Source: Cyclobacterium amurskyense (GTDB lineage Bacteria > Bacteroidota > Bacteroidia > Cytophagales > Cyclobacteriaceae). Taken from it: a DNA stretch of 64,000 nucleotides. A model generated the notes under the pieces. That model was not told where the DNA came from. It was given only the letters and a program-made list of their open reading frames with translations, and made no database searches. Shown piece after piece: positions 18,180 through 25,881 of the stretch. The translations under genes and the position numbers were made by a program. Each line of letters opens with the position of its first letter. Position 1 is the stretch's first letter. The stretch is from assembly GCF_001050135.1 (NCBI RefSeq), contig NZ_CP012040.1, positions 5,287,001 through 5,351,000 of the forward strand, in the 5' to 3' direction.

Positions 18180-18800
18180 TCAAATGAATACTTTTTCTTT
18201 TTCACTTTGCAAAGGATTAGTTTTGGTATTTTTACCTTTGACTTCAAGGTATTCGTTTATTCCCAGTCTTATTTCCTTTACAGCTAGCTCTAGATGTTTC
18301 TTTACTGTTTTATTGGTGATTTCTAAAAGTTTGGCTACTTCAGCAATTTTCAAACCATCATCTTTCACCATTTTAAAGACTAGCTTTCTTTTAGGAGGTA
18401 ATTCTTCTATAAGACAATTATAAAAATAACTCAGCTCCTTATTAAGTAATTGCTCCAAGGGTTGAATGCACTTTTCAGACCTAATCTCCATTTCTGATGA
18501 AATACCTACAAAACGTTCTTTCCGCTTGTTCTTCTTAATACTATTGAGGCAATGGTTCTTTACTGCAAAATAGATATAACCATCAAAATTGTCAATATCC
18601 TTTAACTGACTGTGCTTTTTTAAAAGATTGACAAATACATCTGAGACCACATCCTCTGCCTCTTCATGAATAGGTAAGTAGTACAAGGCAAAAGAAACCA
18701 ATTTGCAATGGTACCTATTAAAGAGTTCAGCAAAAGCCTTTTTATCAGTATTCACTGATATTTGAAAAAGAAGATCTGAGTTACTCAAAGCAGTATACAT
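18180..18800 (-). CDS. ECF-type RNA polymerase sigma factor
   Basis: A 206-residue sigma-70 family protein. Region 2 lies at about 22-90 (AFAELFNRYHCKL, EEAEDVVSDVFVNL) and region 4 at about 125-180 (ELPPKRKLVFKMVKDDGL, helix-turn-helix IAEVAKLLEITNKTVKKH). There is a short, highly charged C-terminal tail. It is the partner of the FecR anti-sigma and is expected to activate the FecR-SusC-SusD genes when substrate binds. A perfect 13-bp dyad lies upstream of its start. Confidence 0.92.
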   Translation of the reverse strand: MYTALSNSDLLFQISVNTDKKAFAELFNRYHCKLVSFALYYLPIHEEAEDVVSDVFVNLLKKHSQLKDIDNFDGYIYFAVKNHCLNSIKKNKRKERFVGISSEMEIRSEKCIQPLEQLLNKELSYFYNCLIEELPPKRKLVFKMVKDDGLKIAEVAKLLEITNKTVKKHLELAVKEIRLGINEYLEVKGKNTKTNPLQSEKEKVFI

Positions 18801-19384
18801 ACCTAATAATTGGAAACCTAATAACCTATTTACCTATCAAATAAAGTATTTAAATACCGAAAAAAAAATAAAAACGTACATATTATTTCGTGATTAATAA
18901 TTTAAAAACAATTATTAATCACATTTTTCAGTTTAATTACTATTAATTAACCATCCCTTAACCTAATAGAGCAAGGAATTGCGTAACATTCTACCTGAAT
19001 CATGGATAATAGTAGCCATTGTTCTAAAAATTAGGCTTTGGCCTGATTTCGTATACATGTAATCACTAAGGGTATTTTTGTTATTAGCTTAATAATGGTC
19101 ATTGGGGTATTTTATCGAATAATTTGGGGGTGAAAAGGGGATGTAAAAAATAAATCCTAAAAAATATACATTTAATTGTAAAATATGATTACCTTTACGC
19201 TATCCAAAATATGTTTGGGTACAATAATTTAGTAAGTGCGCTGCAAAGGCAGTGAGAAGTAACCGTTTAAGTAGTATTTTCCTCTAAGAATTTCTCCCAA
19301 CGTTTCCAATAGTCGAATTAAATCGATCTATACCCTCAACATTTCCTTTTTTATTGAATTAAGTTTTATTTAATTCTAGTTTCT
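18801..19384. other. Divergent intergenic region
   Basis: About 580 bases between the sigma gene and the desaturase. Apart from the dyad at 18890-18922 no gene, RNA or repeat was recognised. The last 30 bases before 19385 are AT-rich and hold no conventional start codon in the desaturase frame. Confidence 0.4.
18890..18922. promoter_or_regulatory. Perfect 13-bp AT-rich dyad upstream of the ECF sigma gene
   Basis: GTGATTAATAATT (18890-18902) and AATTATTAATCAC (18910-18922) are exact inverted copies separated by 7 bases. It lies about 90 bases before the sigma factor start, where an operator would act. A short T run follows on the plus strand, so a weak terminator is the alternative. Confidence 0.45.
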
Positions 19385-20485
19385 ATTAAAAAGCTATCTT
19401 TCGCAAAATCAGTAGGTCCTGATTTTTCCTCTACACTTAAGTTACGTGTTTCGGAATACTTCAAAACCAATAAATTAAGCAGATACGGCAATGAACGCAT
19501 GGTAATTAAGACCATTTTTATGTTGCTGCTGTTTTTTGCTCCTTTGGCCGTTATCATTTTCGTCCCATTTTCAAGTGTCTCCCTATTATTTGGTTTATTT
19601 ATCATTAGTGGTCTTGGCATGGCAGGAATAGGCATGGGAATTATGCACGATGCCATACATGGTTCATACTCCAAAAATAAATATGTGAATAAAATAATGG
19701 GTTACACCATTAATTTAATAGGTGCAAATGATGAGGTTTGGCGACTTCAACACAATGTACTTCACCATAGTTTTACCAATATTGAAGCGCATGATGACGA
19801 TATCAATGCACCGTTTTTCCTAAGGTTTTCCCCCAATGCAAAAATTAACAGGCTTCATAAATTTCAACACTTGTATGCTTGGTTTTTTTATGGGCTGTCT
19901 ACCATTTCATGGATAACCACAAAAGACTTTATTAGGCTTAAGAGGTATTATAAAATGGGCTTGATAAAAGACAAAAAGACCTACAGATTGGGTCTAATGA
20001 AAATTATACTTTGGAAATTAGTCTATTACTCTTATGCTTTAATATTGCCTTTGGCAATGTCTGGCTTTGGAGTAGGAATGGTAATCCTAGCTTTTTTGGC
20101 TTTGCACTTTGTAACTGGCCTAACCATATCATTGGTTTTCCAATCAGCACATGTGGTTTCTGATGCTTCTTTTCCATTACCCAACAAACAGGGAAACATG
20201 GAAGATGAGCGACTTGCCCATCAATTGGCGACCACTTGCAATTTCTCACCAAATAGCAAAGTTTTGTCTTGGCTTGTAGGTGGATTAACCAATCAAATCG
20301 AACACCATTTATTTCCCCATATTAGTCACATACATTATAAAAAATTAGCACCGATTGTAGAACGGACATCCAAGGAATTTGGCTTGCCCTACCATAAGAA
20401 TGGAAATTTCCTTTCGGCCATAAGCAAACATTTTAAAATGTTGTACCTACTCGGACGAATGGAACTACCAACAGTAAAGAAATAA
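19385..20485 (+). CDS. Membrane fatty acid desaturase, probable ATT start
   Basis: The first ATG (19499) gives 328 residues, but 38 in-frame codons upstream encode a segment (KKLSFAKSVGPDFSSTLKL, RVSEYFKTNKLSRYGNER) that matches the usual N-terminus of this family. No ATG, GTG or TTG precedes it; ATT at 19385 sits where ATG is expected, so an AUU start (366 residues) or a damaged start is likely. Three His boxes bind the di-iron centre: HDAIH, HNVLHH and QIEHH. The last type is typical of front-end (delta-5/6-like) desaturases. Several membrane helices surround them. It introduces double bonds in membrane fatty acids; the following cold-shock genes suggest cold adaptation. Confidence 0.85.
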   Translation: MKKLSFAKSVGPDFSSTLKLRVSEYFKTNKLSRYGNERMVIKTIFMLLLFFAPLAVIIFVPFSSVSLLFGLFIISGLGMAGIGMGIMHDAIHGSYSKNKYVNKIMGYTINLIGANDEVWRLQHNVLHHSFTNIEAHDDDINAPFFLRFSPNAKINRLHKFQHLYAWFFYGLSTISWITTKDFIRLKRYYKMGLIKDKKTYRLGLMKIILWKLVYYSYALILPLAMSGFGVGMVILAFLALHFVTGLTISLVFQSAHVVSDASFPLPNKQGNMEDERLAHQLATTCNFSPNSKVLSWLVGGLTNQIEHHLFPHISHIHYKKLAPIVERTSKEFGLPYHKNGNFLSAISKHFKMLYLLGRMELPTVKK

Positions 20486-20512
20486 TTTAATCAATACAAT
20501 ATAATTACAATA

Positions 20513-20707
20513 ATGCAAGAAGGAATAGTTAAGTTTTACAACACAGAAAAAGGGTATGGGTTCATTACCCCAAAGGATTCAGGTAAGGATATTTTCGTCC
20601 ATAATAGTGGCCTCATTCATGAGATCATGGAGAACGACGAAGTAGCTTTTGAAACAGAACAAGGAAAAAAAGGGCTCAACGCCATTAACGTTGAACGCAT
20701 AGATTAA
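20513..20707 (+). CDS. Cold-shock domain protein
   Basis: A 64-residue single cold-shock domain. RNA-binding motifs are KGYGFI (RNP1) and DIFVH (RNP2), with VKFYNTEKG as first strand. It binds single-stranded RNA or DNA and melts secondary structure. It is 27 bases after the desaturase stop and 32 bases before a paralogue; an ACAATA-rich stretch precedes both genes. Unlike its neighbour it has Asn and Glu changes (HNSGLIHEIMENDE). Confidence 0.93.
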   Translation: MQEGIVKFYNTEKGYGFITPKDSGKDIFVHNSGLIHEIMENDEVAFETEQGKKGLNAINVERID

Positions 20708-20739
20708 TAACACAATATTACAATTCAAACAATAATACA

Positions 20740-20934
20740 ATGCAAGAAGGAACAGTAAAGTTTTTCAACACAGAGAAGGGGTACGGATTTATTACTCCAA
20801 GTGATTCAGGTAAAGATATTTTCGTCCACAGCAGTGGATTGATCGATGAGATCAGAGAAAATGACAAAGTATCTTACGAAGCTGAGCAAGGTCAAAAAGG
20901 ACTTAATGCAGTTAACGTTGAGGTAATCGGATAA
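20740..20934 (+). CDS. Cold-shock domain protein, paralogue
   Basis: A 64-residue cold-shock domain protein roughly 80 percent identical by eye to the one before it, with KGYGFI and DIFVHSSG motifs. The two are a recent tandem duplication. It ends the desaturase/csp unit and is followed by a strong terminator. Confidence 0.93.
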   Translation: MQEGTVKFFNTEKGYGFITPSDSGKDIFVHSSGLIDEIRENDKVSYEAEQGQKGLNAVNVEVIG

Positions 20935-20959
20935 TTTTATTCGGTTTAAAAAATTAGAA

Positions 20960-20987
20960 AGTGGCCATTTTATGGTCACTTTTTTTG
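20960..20987 (+). terminator. Terminator after the cold-shock genes
   Basis: An 8-bp stem AGTGGCCA/TGGTCACT (one G-U pair) with a 5-base loop, followed by seven T's at 20981-20986 and beyond. It also lies just past the stop of the convergent GlxA-type regulator. Confidence 0.85.
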
Positions 20988-21010
20988 TTTATACCTGAAC
21001 TGGAGAACTA

Positions 21011-21994
21011 CTAAACCATTTCTACCTCCTTATAATACCTGTTACGGTAATCTACGGGTGACATGCCAACCAACTTTTTAAAGAGCTCTCTGAATGTTTT
21101 TGCATCAATATAGCCAACTTCATACATTACTTCATTAATGCTTGTTCCATTCGCTTCTAACTTCTTTTTAGCAGCTTCTACCCTAACCCTTTGAATGTAT
21201 TCGATTACCGTATTGGACGTGGCCTTTTTAAATCTCCTTTCAAAGGTTCTTCTACTTATAGCATACATCTCAGACAGGCCATCTACAGTTAGCTTTTCAT
21301 TAAAATTTACCTCAATATATTCCTGAGCTTCCTTCACGGCTTTATCACTATGGCATTTTTGCCCATTGAAAATAATAAAGGGAGACTGACTTTGACGATT
21401 AATATCAATCTCAAATATTTTGGAAGAAAGTATGGCCATGTCCCTACCTACAAATTTTTCTATGAGATACAGGTTTAAATTCAGCGAGGAATAAGCACCA
21501 CCACTCGTGTATATCCTCGCCTCATCAGTGATGATTTTGTCATCCACAAGCTGAACTTCAGGATACATCTCTCTAAACGCCTTGGTCATAAGCCAATGTG
21601 TCGCACAGCTTTTACCATTTAATAACCCCGTTTTGGCCAAAAGAAAAGCGCCTATGCATAAACTAGCCACTTCTGCACCTTTTTCATATTGGGCCTTGAT
21701 CCACGGAACAAAATCAAGATTGGCTTTTAGAATCTTATGAATGTCTCCATGAATAGCCGGAATAATAATTAAATCCGTTTTTTTCACTTCTTCAATGGTA
21801 CAATCCGGCTTAATACTAAATATCCCATTGCTAACCTGACTCTTACTGGACCGGCCGACCAAGTGAACATCAAACAATAATGATTGACCAGAGCGTTCCA
21901 AATGCCCATTGGCCATAGTAAACATTTTGTGGGTAGCCTCAAGGTTACTAAGGCTAGTATCCCCTTCCGGAACAAGAATAGAGATGTGTTTCAT
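21011..21994 (-). CDS. GlxA-type transcriptional regulator (DJ-1/PfpI plus AraC)
   Basis: A 327-residue regulator. Residues 1-190 form a DJ-1/PfpI-like amidotransferase-fold domain with a Cys at the elbow (ASLCIGAFLLAKTG), a ligand or redox sensor in this family. Residues about 220-320 are an AraC helix-turn-helix domain (LSEMYAISRRTFERRFKKAT, MYEVGYIDAKTFRELFKK). It is divergent from the VOC/NTF2/PhnB genes, with 115 bases between, so it probably controls them and itself. Confidence 0.9.
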   Translation of the reverse strand: MKHISILVPEGDTSLSNLEATHKMFTMANGHLERSGQSLLFDVHLVGRSSKSQVSNGIFSIKPDCTIEEVKKTDLIIIPAIHGDIHKILKANLDFVPWIKAQYEKGAEVASLCIGAFLLAKTGLLNGKSCATHWLMTKAFREMYPEVQLVDDKIITDEARIYTSGGAYSSLNLNLYLIEKFVGRDMAILSSKIFEIDINRQSQSPFIIFNGQKCHSDKAVKEAQEYIEVNFNEKLTVDGLSEMYAISRRTFERRFKKATSNTVIEYIQRVRVEAAKKKLEANGTSINEVMYEVGYIDAKTFRELFKKLVGMSPVDYRNRYYKEVEMV

Positions 21995-22109
21995 AGCAGC
22001 AAATTACAAATTAACCTTGTCGCAATCAACCCCTTAAATTGTCGGATCAACACAGTGGAATTAACAATTAAATTATAGAAATTTGAATATACCAAAAGTA
22101 GAAACCACA

Positions 22110-22511
22110 ATGACACAAGAATTATGGATCAACTTGCCCGTTAATAACCTTTCTCAAACCAAAGCTTTCTTCACTAGCCTGGGGTTTGAATCATTGAGAG
22201 ATGCTCCAGAAATGGTTGGTTTCAAAATTGGCAATGTTCCGGTAATGATGGTTACCTCAGCCCAGTTTGAAAAATATGCATTAAATAAAGTTTCAGACAT
22301 AAACAATGGGAGTGAAATGCTGCTATCAGTAGGTGCCCCAGACCGTGAATATGTAGATGCCATGGCTATAAAGGTGAGTAAAGCAGGTGGTAAGGTGTTC
22401 TCTTCCCCAGCTGAAATCCAAGGCTGGATGTATGGTTGTGCCTTTACGGATTTAGATGGCCATAGGTGGAATATATTGCACATGGACTTTAATAAAATGC
22501 CAAAAAATTAG
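22110..22511 (+). CDS. VOC-family (glyoxalase/bleomycin resistance fold) protein
   Basis: A 133-residue protein with the paired beta-alpha-beta-beta-beta modules of the vicinal oxygen chelate superfamily (LWINLPVNNLSQTKAFFTSLGF; FTDLDGHRWNILHMD). The ATG at 22110 is preferred over the upstream TTG at 22083. It probably binds a metal and a small molecule; in this family 'extradiol' and resistance annotations are generic. It starts a run of small stress-type proteins and ends one base before the next gene's ATG. Confidence 0.82.
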   Translation: MTQELWINLPVNNLSQTKAFFTSLGFESLRDAPEMVGFKIGNVPVMMVTSAQFEKYALNKVSDINNGSEMLLSVGAPDREYVDAMAIKVSKAGGKVFSSPAEIQGWMYGCAFTDLDGHRWNILHMDFNKMPKN

Positions 22512-22892
22512 ATGACTAAAATAACAGTAAACGCAAATTGTCGAAATTCTCCCAAAAAAGAATTTCTAAAAGACTTCAATATTGCCTTTGCAACAGGACA
22601 GGCAGATTTTATCATTGAGCATGTTTCTGAAGACATTGTCTGGGAGATATATGGAGACAAATCCATCCAGGGAAAAAATCAATTCTCCCTTGAGATTAAC
22701 GCAATGAAGAATAGGGTTCCTGCCGAATTAAAGCTGGATTCGATCATCACACATGGTCAGGAGGCAGCAGTCAATGGGAAGATAAAAATGGAAACAGAAA
22801 CTTATGCTTTCTGTGATGTATATTATTTCAGCAGTGCTTCAAGCACCATTATTAAGAAAATCCATACCTATATTTTAAAGATAAATGGCTAA
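22512..22892 (+). CDS. NTF2-like / SnoaL-type small protein
   Basis: A 126-residue protein with a cone-shaped NTF2-like fold by pattern: N-terminal helix with AFATGQADFIIEHVSEDIVWEIYG, then strands ending DVYYFSSASSTIIKKIHTYIL. Members bind small ligands or act as ketosteroid-isomerase-like enzymes. The ATG immediately follows the VOC gene stop, so the two are co-translated. Confidence 0.75.
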   Translation: MTKITVNANCRNSPKKEFLKDFNIAFATGQADFIIEHVSEDIVWEIYGDKSIQGKNQFSLEINAMKNRVPAELKLDSIITHGQEAAVNGKIKMETETYAFCDVYYFSSASSTIIKKIHTYILKING

Positions 22893-22946
22893 TTGACCTA
22901 TCAAGAGTTTACTTTAATCAATCATAACATATAAAATTTAAAAATT

Positions 22947-23387
22947 ATGGCCTCAGTAAGTACTTATCTCAATTTCCCTCGAAATACCGAGGAAGCATTT
23001 AACTTTTACAAATCAATATTTGGTGGTGAATTCTATGGAAATGGTCCCATGAGGTTTGGAGACATTCCACCTCAGGAGAATACGCCCCCTCTACCTGAAG
23101 AAGACAAAAACCTAATCATGCATGTAGAATTGAGAATATTAGGCGTCCATTCCTTAATGGGAACTGATGCACCTGAATCAATGGGCTTCAATATTAATTT
23201 TGGGAACAATTCCTATATCAACCTACAACCAGACACACGCAAGGAAACTAAGAAATTATTTGATGCGCTATCTGAAGGTGGCAAAGTGACTCAGGAACTT
23301 CAAGAAATGTTTTGGGGAGATTATTACGGAAGTTGCACAGACAAATTTGGCGTTCAATGGATGTTCAATTGTGGAGAAAAGGTCTGA
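22947..23387 (+). CDS. PhnB-like VOC-family protein
   Basis: A 146-residue protein of the PhnB/glyoxalase-related subfamily. It opens with VSTYLNFPRNTEEAFNFYKS and ends WGDYYGSCTDKFGVQWMFNC, both hallmarks of PhnB-like proteins. Function is not the C-P lyase itself; many stand-alone members are of unknown role. It is the last intact gene of the regulator-linked set; an SRPBCC gene that often accompanies PhnB proteins is present only as a ruin downstream. Confidence 0.85.
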   Translation: MASVSTYLNFPRNTEEAFNFYKSIFGGEFYGNGPMRFGDIPPQENTPPLPEEDKNLIMHVELRILGVHSLMGTDAPESMGFNINFGNNSYINLQPDTRKETKKLFDALSEGGKVTQELQEMFWGDYYGSCTDKFGVQWMFNCGEKV

Positions 23388-23433
23388 TTCATTCCAAAAA
23401 CCCCCATTTTGTATTCCCTTTAAATAAATCTTT

Positions 23434-23603
23434 AACCCGGATTATCTAATAGAATTCGTGATGGGTGTTGCAATCGCAAGAAAATCAGGCTGTTTAGAGA
23501 TTTTAGCATTGCAGCGCTATGGTGAAATTGAAAACAGCAACGAAGTGGCTGATTTTGAAGCGATTTAAGCACGTAATAGATTGTCTATTGCATAATCCGG
23601 GTT
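23434..23603. repeat. MITE copy A
   Basis: A 170-bp element with terminal inverted repeats AACCCGGATTATCTAATAG and CTATTGCATAATCCGGGTT (17 of 19 match when inverted). The inner part is shared with copies at 36606, 49013 and 57663: AAAATCAGGCTGTTT, then GCTATGGTGAAATTGAAAAC, then GTGGCTGATTTTGAAGCGAT. This copy lacks the roughly 44-base palindrome module seen in copies B and C. It has no coding capacity, so it depends on a transposase elsewhere. It abuts the ruined SRPBCC gene. Confidence 0.88.
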
Positions 23604-23610
23604 TAAAATA

Positions 23611-23870
23611 GGCGGTAGTTTTAGCTACATTATGGCTGCGTAAGATGGCAGCATGCCTTTAAAGGCACATTTTCGGAAATCCGACCCGGGAACCTAATTG
23701 AATACGGCTTGGCTGATGGTAGAAAAGTAATTATTCAATTCCAAGATAAAAATGGCACTACCACTGTATCTGAATCCTTTGAGTCAGAAGCTGAAAACAG
23801 CATCGAGGTTCAGTTACAAGGCTGGCAAGCCATCTTAACCAACTTTAAAAAGTATGTAGAAGCCAACTAA
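23611..23870 (+). pseudogene. Decayed 3' half of an SRPBCC (AHSA1-like) gene
   Basis: The last 59 codons (23694-23870) read LIEYGLADGRKVIIQFQDKN, then TETFE-like VSESFESEAEN and GWQAILTNFKKYVEAN before TAA, the typical end of Activator-of-Hsp90-ATPase-like SRPBCC proteins. Upstream, GGSFSYIMAA, a TAA where Lys or Glu is expected, DGSMPF, then a shift of frame to KGTFSEIRPGN can be followed back to 23611, only 8 bases from the MITE end. The 5' half is missing. The fragment has an internal stop, a frameshift and no start, so it is dead. Confidence 0.8.
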
Positions 23871-24124
23871 GCGAATTTCAATCAAGGCTAACTTCAACAT
23901 CTGCCCTCTTTCTTTGCCTTATAGTACCAATTTAAATTGGACTTTGACCTGGCCCATCCTAATTAAAAACCTTGTGTCTTAGCATTGCACTCAAGTTTTT
24001 TGTTGCTGTTAAAAACACTAAGATGTATTAAATATTTAGTCATTTTATTAATTGATAGAAAAAATATTTGTCAAACTAAAATTTATCTATTATATTGAAC
24101 TAATCATTTAATACAATTAACATT
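23871..24124. other. Intergenic region before the TPR lipoprotein gene
   Basis: About 250 bases with no gene. The last part carries a candidate promoter for the downstream gene, listed separately. Confidence 0.4.
24067..24097 (+). promoter_or_regulatory. Candidate Bacteroidota-type promoter of the TPR gene
   Basis: TTTG at 24067-24070 and TATATTG at 24091-24097 are 20 bases apart, close to the Bacteroidota primary-sigma pattern TTTG / TAnnTTTG. The -7 box is imperfect. The ATG follows 28 bases after the box. Confidence 0.35.
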
Positions 24125-24925
24125 ATGGTGTTTAGGGATTTAAGAATAGTATTGGCCTGCTTATTACTGACAAGCTGTTTTGGAGATTTTAAAACTGGTG
24201 AACAGTTGTACAATAGTGGGGCCTATGATGAGGCGGTGGAAGAGTTTAGCAAAGTACTTTTTGCAAGCACCACAGATCTCAAGACCCTACACCTTCGGGC
24301 CAGGTCTTATGAAGAATTGGGTAAATACAAGGAGGCAATGGCTGACTATAAAAAGATTATTACTTTAGATCCCAAATACGCCTATGCCTATGCAGGAATA
24401 GCTAAAATTGCCTGGGACCGGGGAGATTTCAAGGAAGCTGAAAACAATTTACTCTATGCAGCCATGATTGTGCCTGAAGACTATGATGTAATCCTATTTC
24501 TATCCAGGGCAATGATCAAAAATGAACGTTATAAAAGTGCTATAGAATTTTTAGATTTAGCCATCAAACTAAGGCCTAGGGAACCTAATCCGCATTATTA
24601 TAAAGGAATCGCTATGGGCCTTCTTGGAGATGGTCTAGGAGTGGTAGTGACCTTTAATAAATACATTGAACTGGAGCCAAACAATGTCAGTGCCATTTTT
24701 AATCGGGGTTTGGCCCTCATGACATTGGGATATAAAAGTTGGGCGGTCGAAGATTTTGATACGGTTCTGGAAATGAATCCAAATCATTATGAGGCCTTGG
24801 CAAGAAGAGCTGTTTGTTTAATGGAAAAGAATCCTAGACAATCTTGCTTCGACTTGGAAACAGCCGCCTTAAAAGGCAATGAATTCGCTAAACTTCACCA
24901 AAATGATTGCAATTATAGCAGGTAA
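24125..24925 (+). CDS. TPR-repeat lipoprotein
   Basis: A 266-residue protein with a lipoprotein signal (LACLLLTSC, acylated Cys about 19). The rest is a series of about six tetratricopeptide repeats, for example GAYDEAVEEFSKVL, KYKEAMADYKKIITLDPKY, DFKEAENNLLYAAMIVPED and GYKSWAVEDFDTVLEMNPNH, ending with CFDLETAALKGNEFAK, a Sel1-like close. It is expected to be a periplasmic or outer-membrane scaffold; the partner is unknown. Confidence 0.85.
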   Translation: MVFRDLRIVLACLLLTSCFGDFKTGEQLYNSGAYDEAVEEFSKVLFASTTDLKTLHLRARSYEELGKYKEAMADYKKIITLDPKYAYAYAGIAKIAWDRGDFKEAENNLLYAAMIVPEDYDVILFLSRAMIKNERYKSAIEFLDLAIKLRPREPNPHYYKGIAMGLLGDGLGVVVTFNKYIELEPNNVSAIFNRGLALMTLGYKSWAVEDFDTVLEMNPNHYEALARRAVCLMEKNPRQSCFDLETAALKGNEFAKLHQNDCNYSR

Positions 24926-25104
24926 GTACTGCTTTTCTCACCTGTAATTTATTCCAATACGGTCCATAGGCCACGGTTAGCCCTCTCATCCTGGAAAGAG
25001 GCTTGGGCCTGTATATTTTACATCTTTTAACTTTTTCCGATCACCAAATTTTTCTGATCTCAGAAGAATATTCCGTATTAAATCCTACTTTTGTATTCTC
25101 AAAT

Positions 25105-25860
25105 ATGAAAAGCAGTAAACTAGTCATTGTTCCTACATTCAATGAGATGGAGAATATCCAGGATCTCATAATCGAAGTTATGGCCCTGCCAGAAAACTTT
25201 GATTTATTGGTGATAGATGACAGTTCACCTGATGGAACCGCTTCATTGGTAAAACAGATGCAGGAAACCTTTCCTGATCGGCTTTTCCTTATCATAAGAA
25301 AAGGCAAACTGGGACTAGGTACGGCCTATCTGGAAGGCTTTGCTTATGCTTTGAAAATGGGCTACACCTATATATTTGAGATGGATGCTGACTTTTCTCA
25401 CAATCCACAAGATTTAAGTTTGCTCTATTCAGCAGCGGTAAAAGGCTCACATGATTTGGTAATTGGTTCTAGGTATGTATCAGGTGTAAATGTGGTCAAT
25501 TGGCCTATGGGCAGGGTTTTAATGTCATTTTTCGCCAGTAAGTATGTACAGTTCATTACTGGAATTCCTATAAAAGATACTACAGCGGGTTTTGTATGCT
25601 ATCATAGAAAAGTTTTGGAAGCGATTCCCTTAAACAAAGTCAAATTTATAGGATATGCCTTCCAAATAGAGATGAAATTTACAGCCTGGAAAATGGGCTT
25701 TGATATTCTGGAAGTGCCCATTATTTTCACTGACCGCACAAGAGGAACCTCTAAAATGTCTAAACATATTTTTAGAGAAGCCATACTTGGCGTAATTTAC
25801 ATGAAAGTAAAAAGCATGTTTGTAAAGCCTAAAAAAGCCAAAGAACAATCAATTATCTGA
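25105..25860 (+). CDS. Polyprenol-phosphate mannosyltransferase-like glycosyltransferase (GT2)
   Basis: A 251-residue GT-A family 2 enzyme from the ATG at 25105; the frame extends upstream only from a TTG. Motifs: IVPTFNEMENI (nucleotide site), VIDDSSPDGT, then FEMDADFSHNPQDL (DxD-type metal site) and GSRYVSGVNVVNWPMGR. The order and length match dolichol-phosphate mannose synthase-like enzymes, which transfer a sugar from a nucleotide to a polyprenyl phosphate at the cytoplasmic membrane. No C-terminal membrane helices are present. Sugar identity is not certain. Confidence 0.85.
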   Translation: MKSSKLVIVPTFNEMENIQDLIIEVMALPENFDLLVIDDSSPDGTASLVKQMQETFPDRLFLIIRKGKLGLGTAYLEGFAYALKMGYTYIFEMDADFSHNPQDLSLLYSAAVKGSHDLVIGSRYVSGVNVVNWPMGRVLMSFFASKYVQFITGIPIKDTTAGFVCYHRKVLEAIPLNKVKFIGYAFQIEMKFTAWKMGFDILEVPIIFTDRTRGTSKMSKHIFREAILGVIYMKVKSMFVKPKKAKEQSII

Positions 25861-25881
25861 TTTTAAAACCCCTCTTACAGC

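Noticed and set aside
22083..22109. Upstream TTG start for the VOC protein
   Set aside because: The ATG at 22110 starts directly at the first strand of the fold, and the extra nine residues do not resemble the family.
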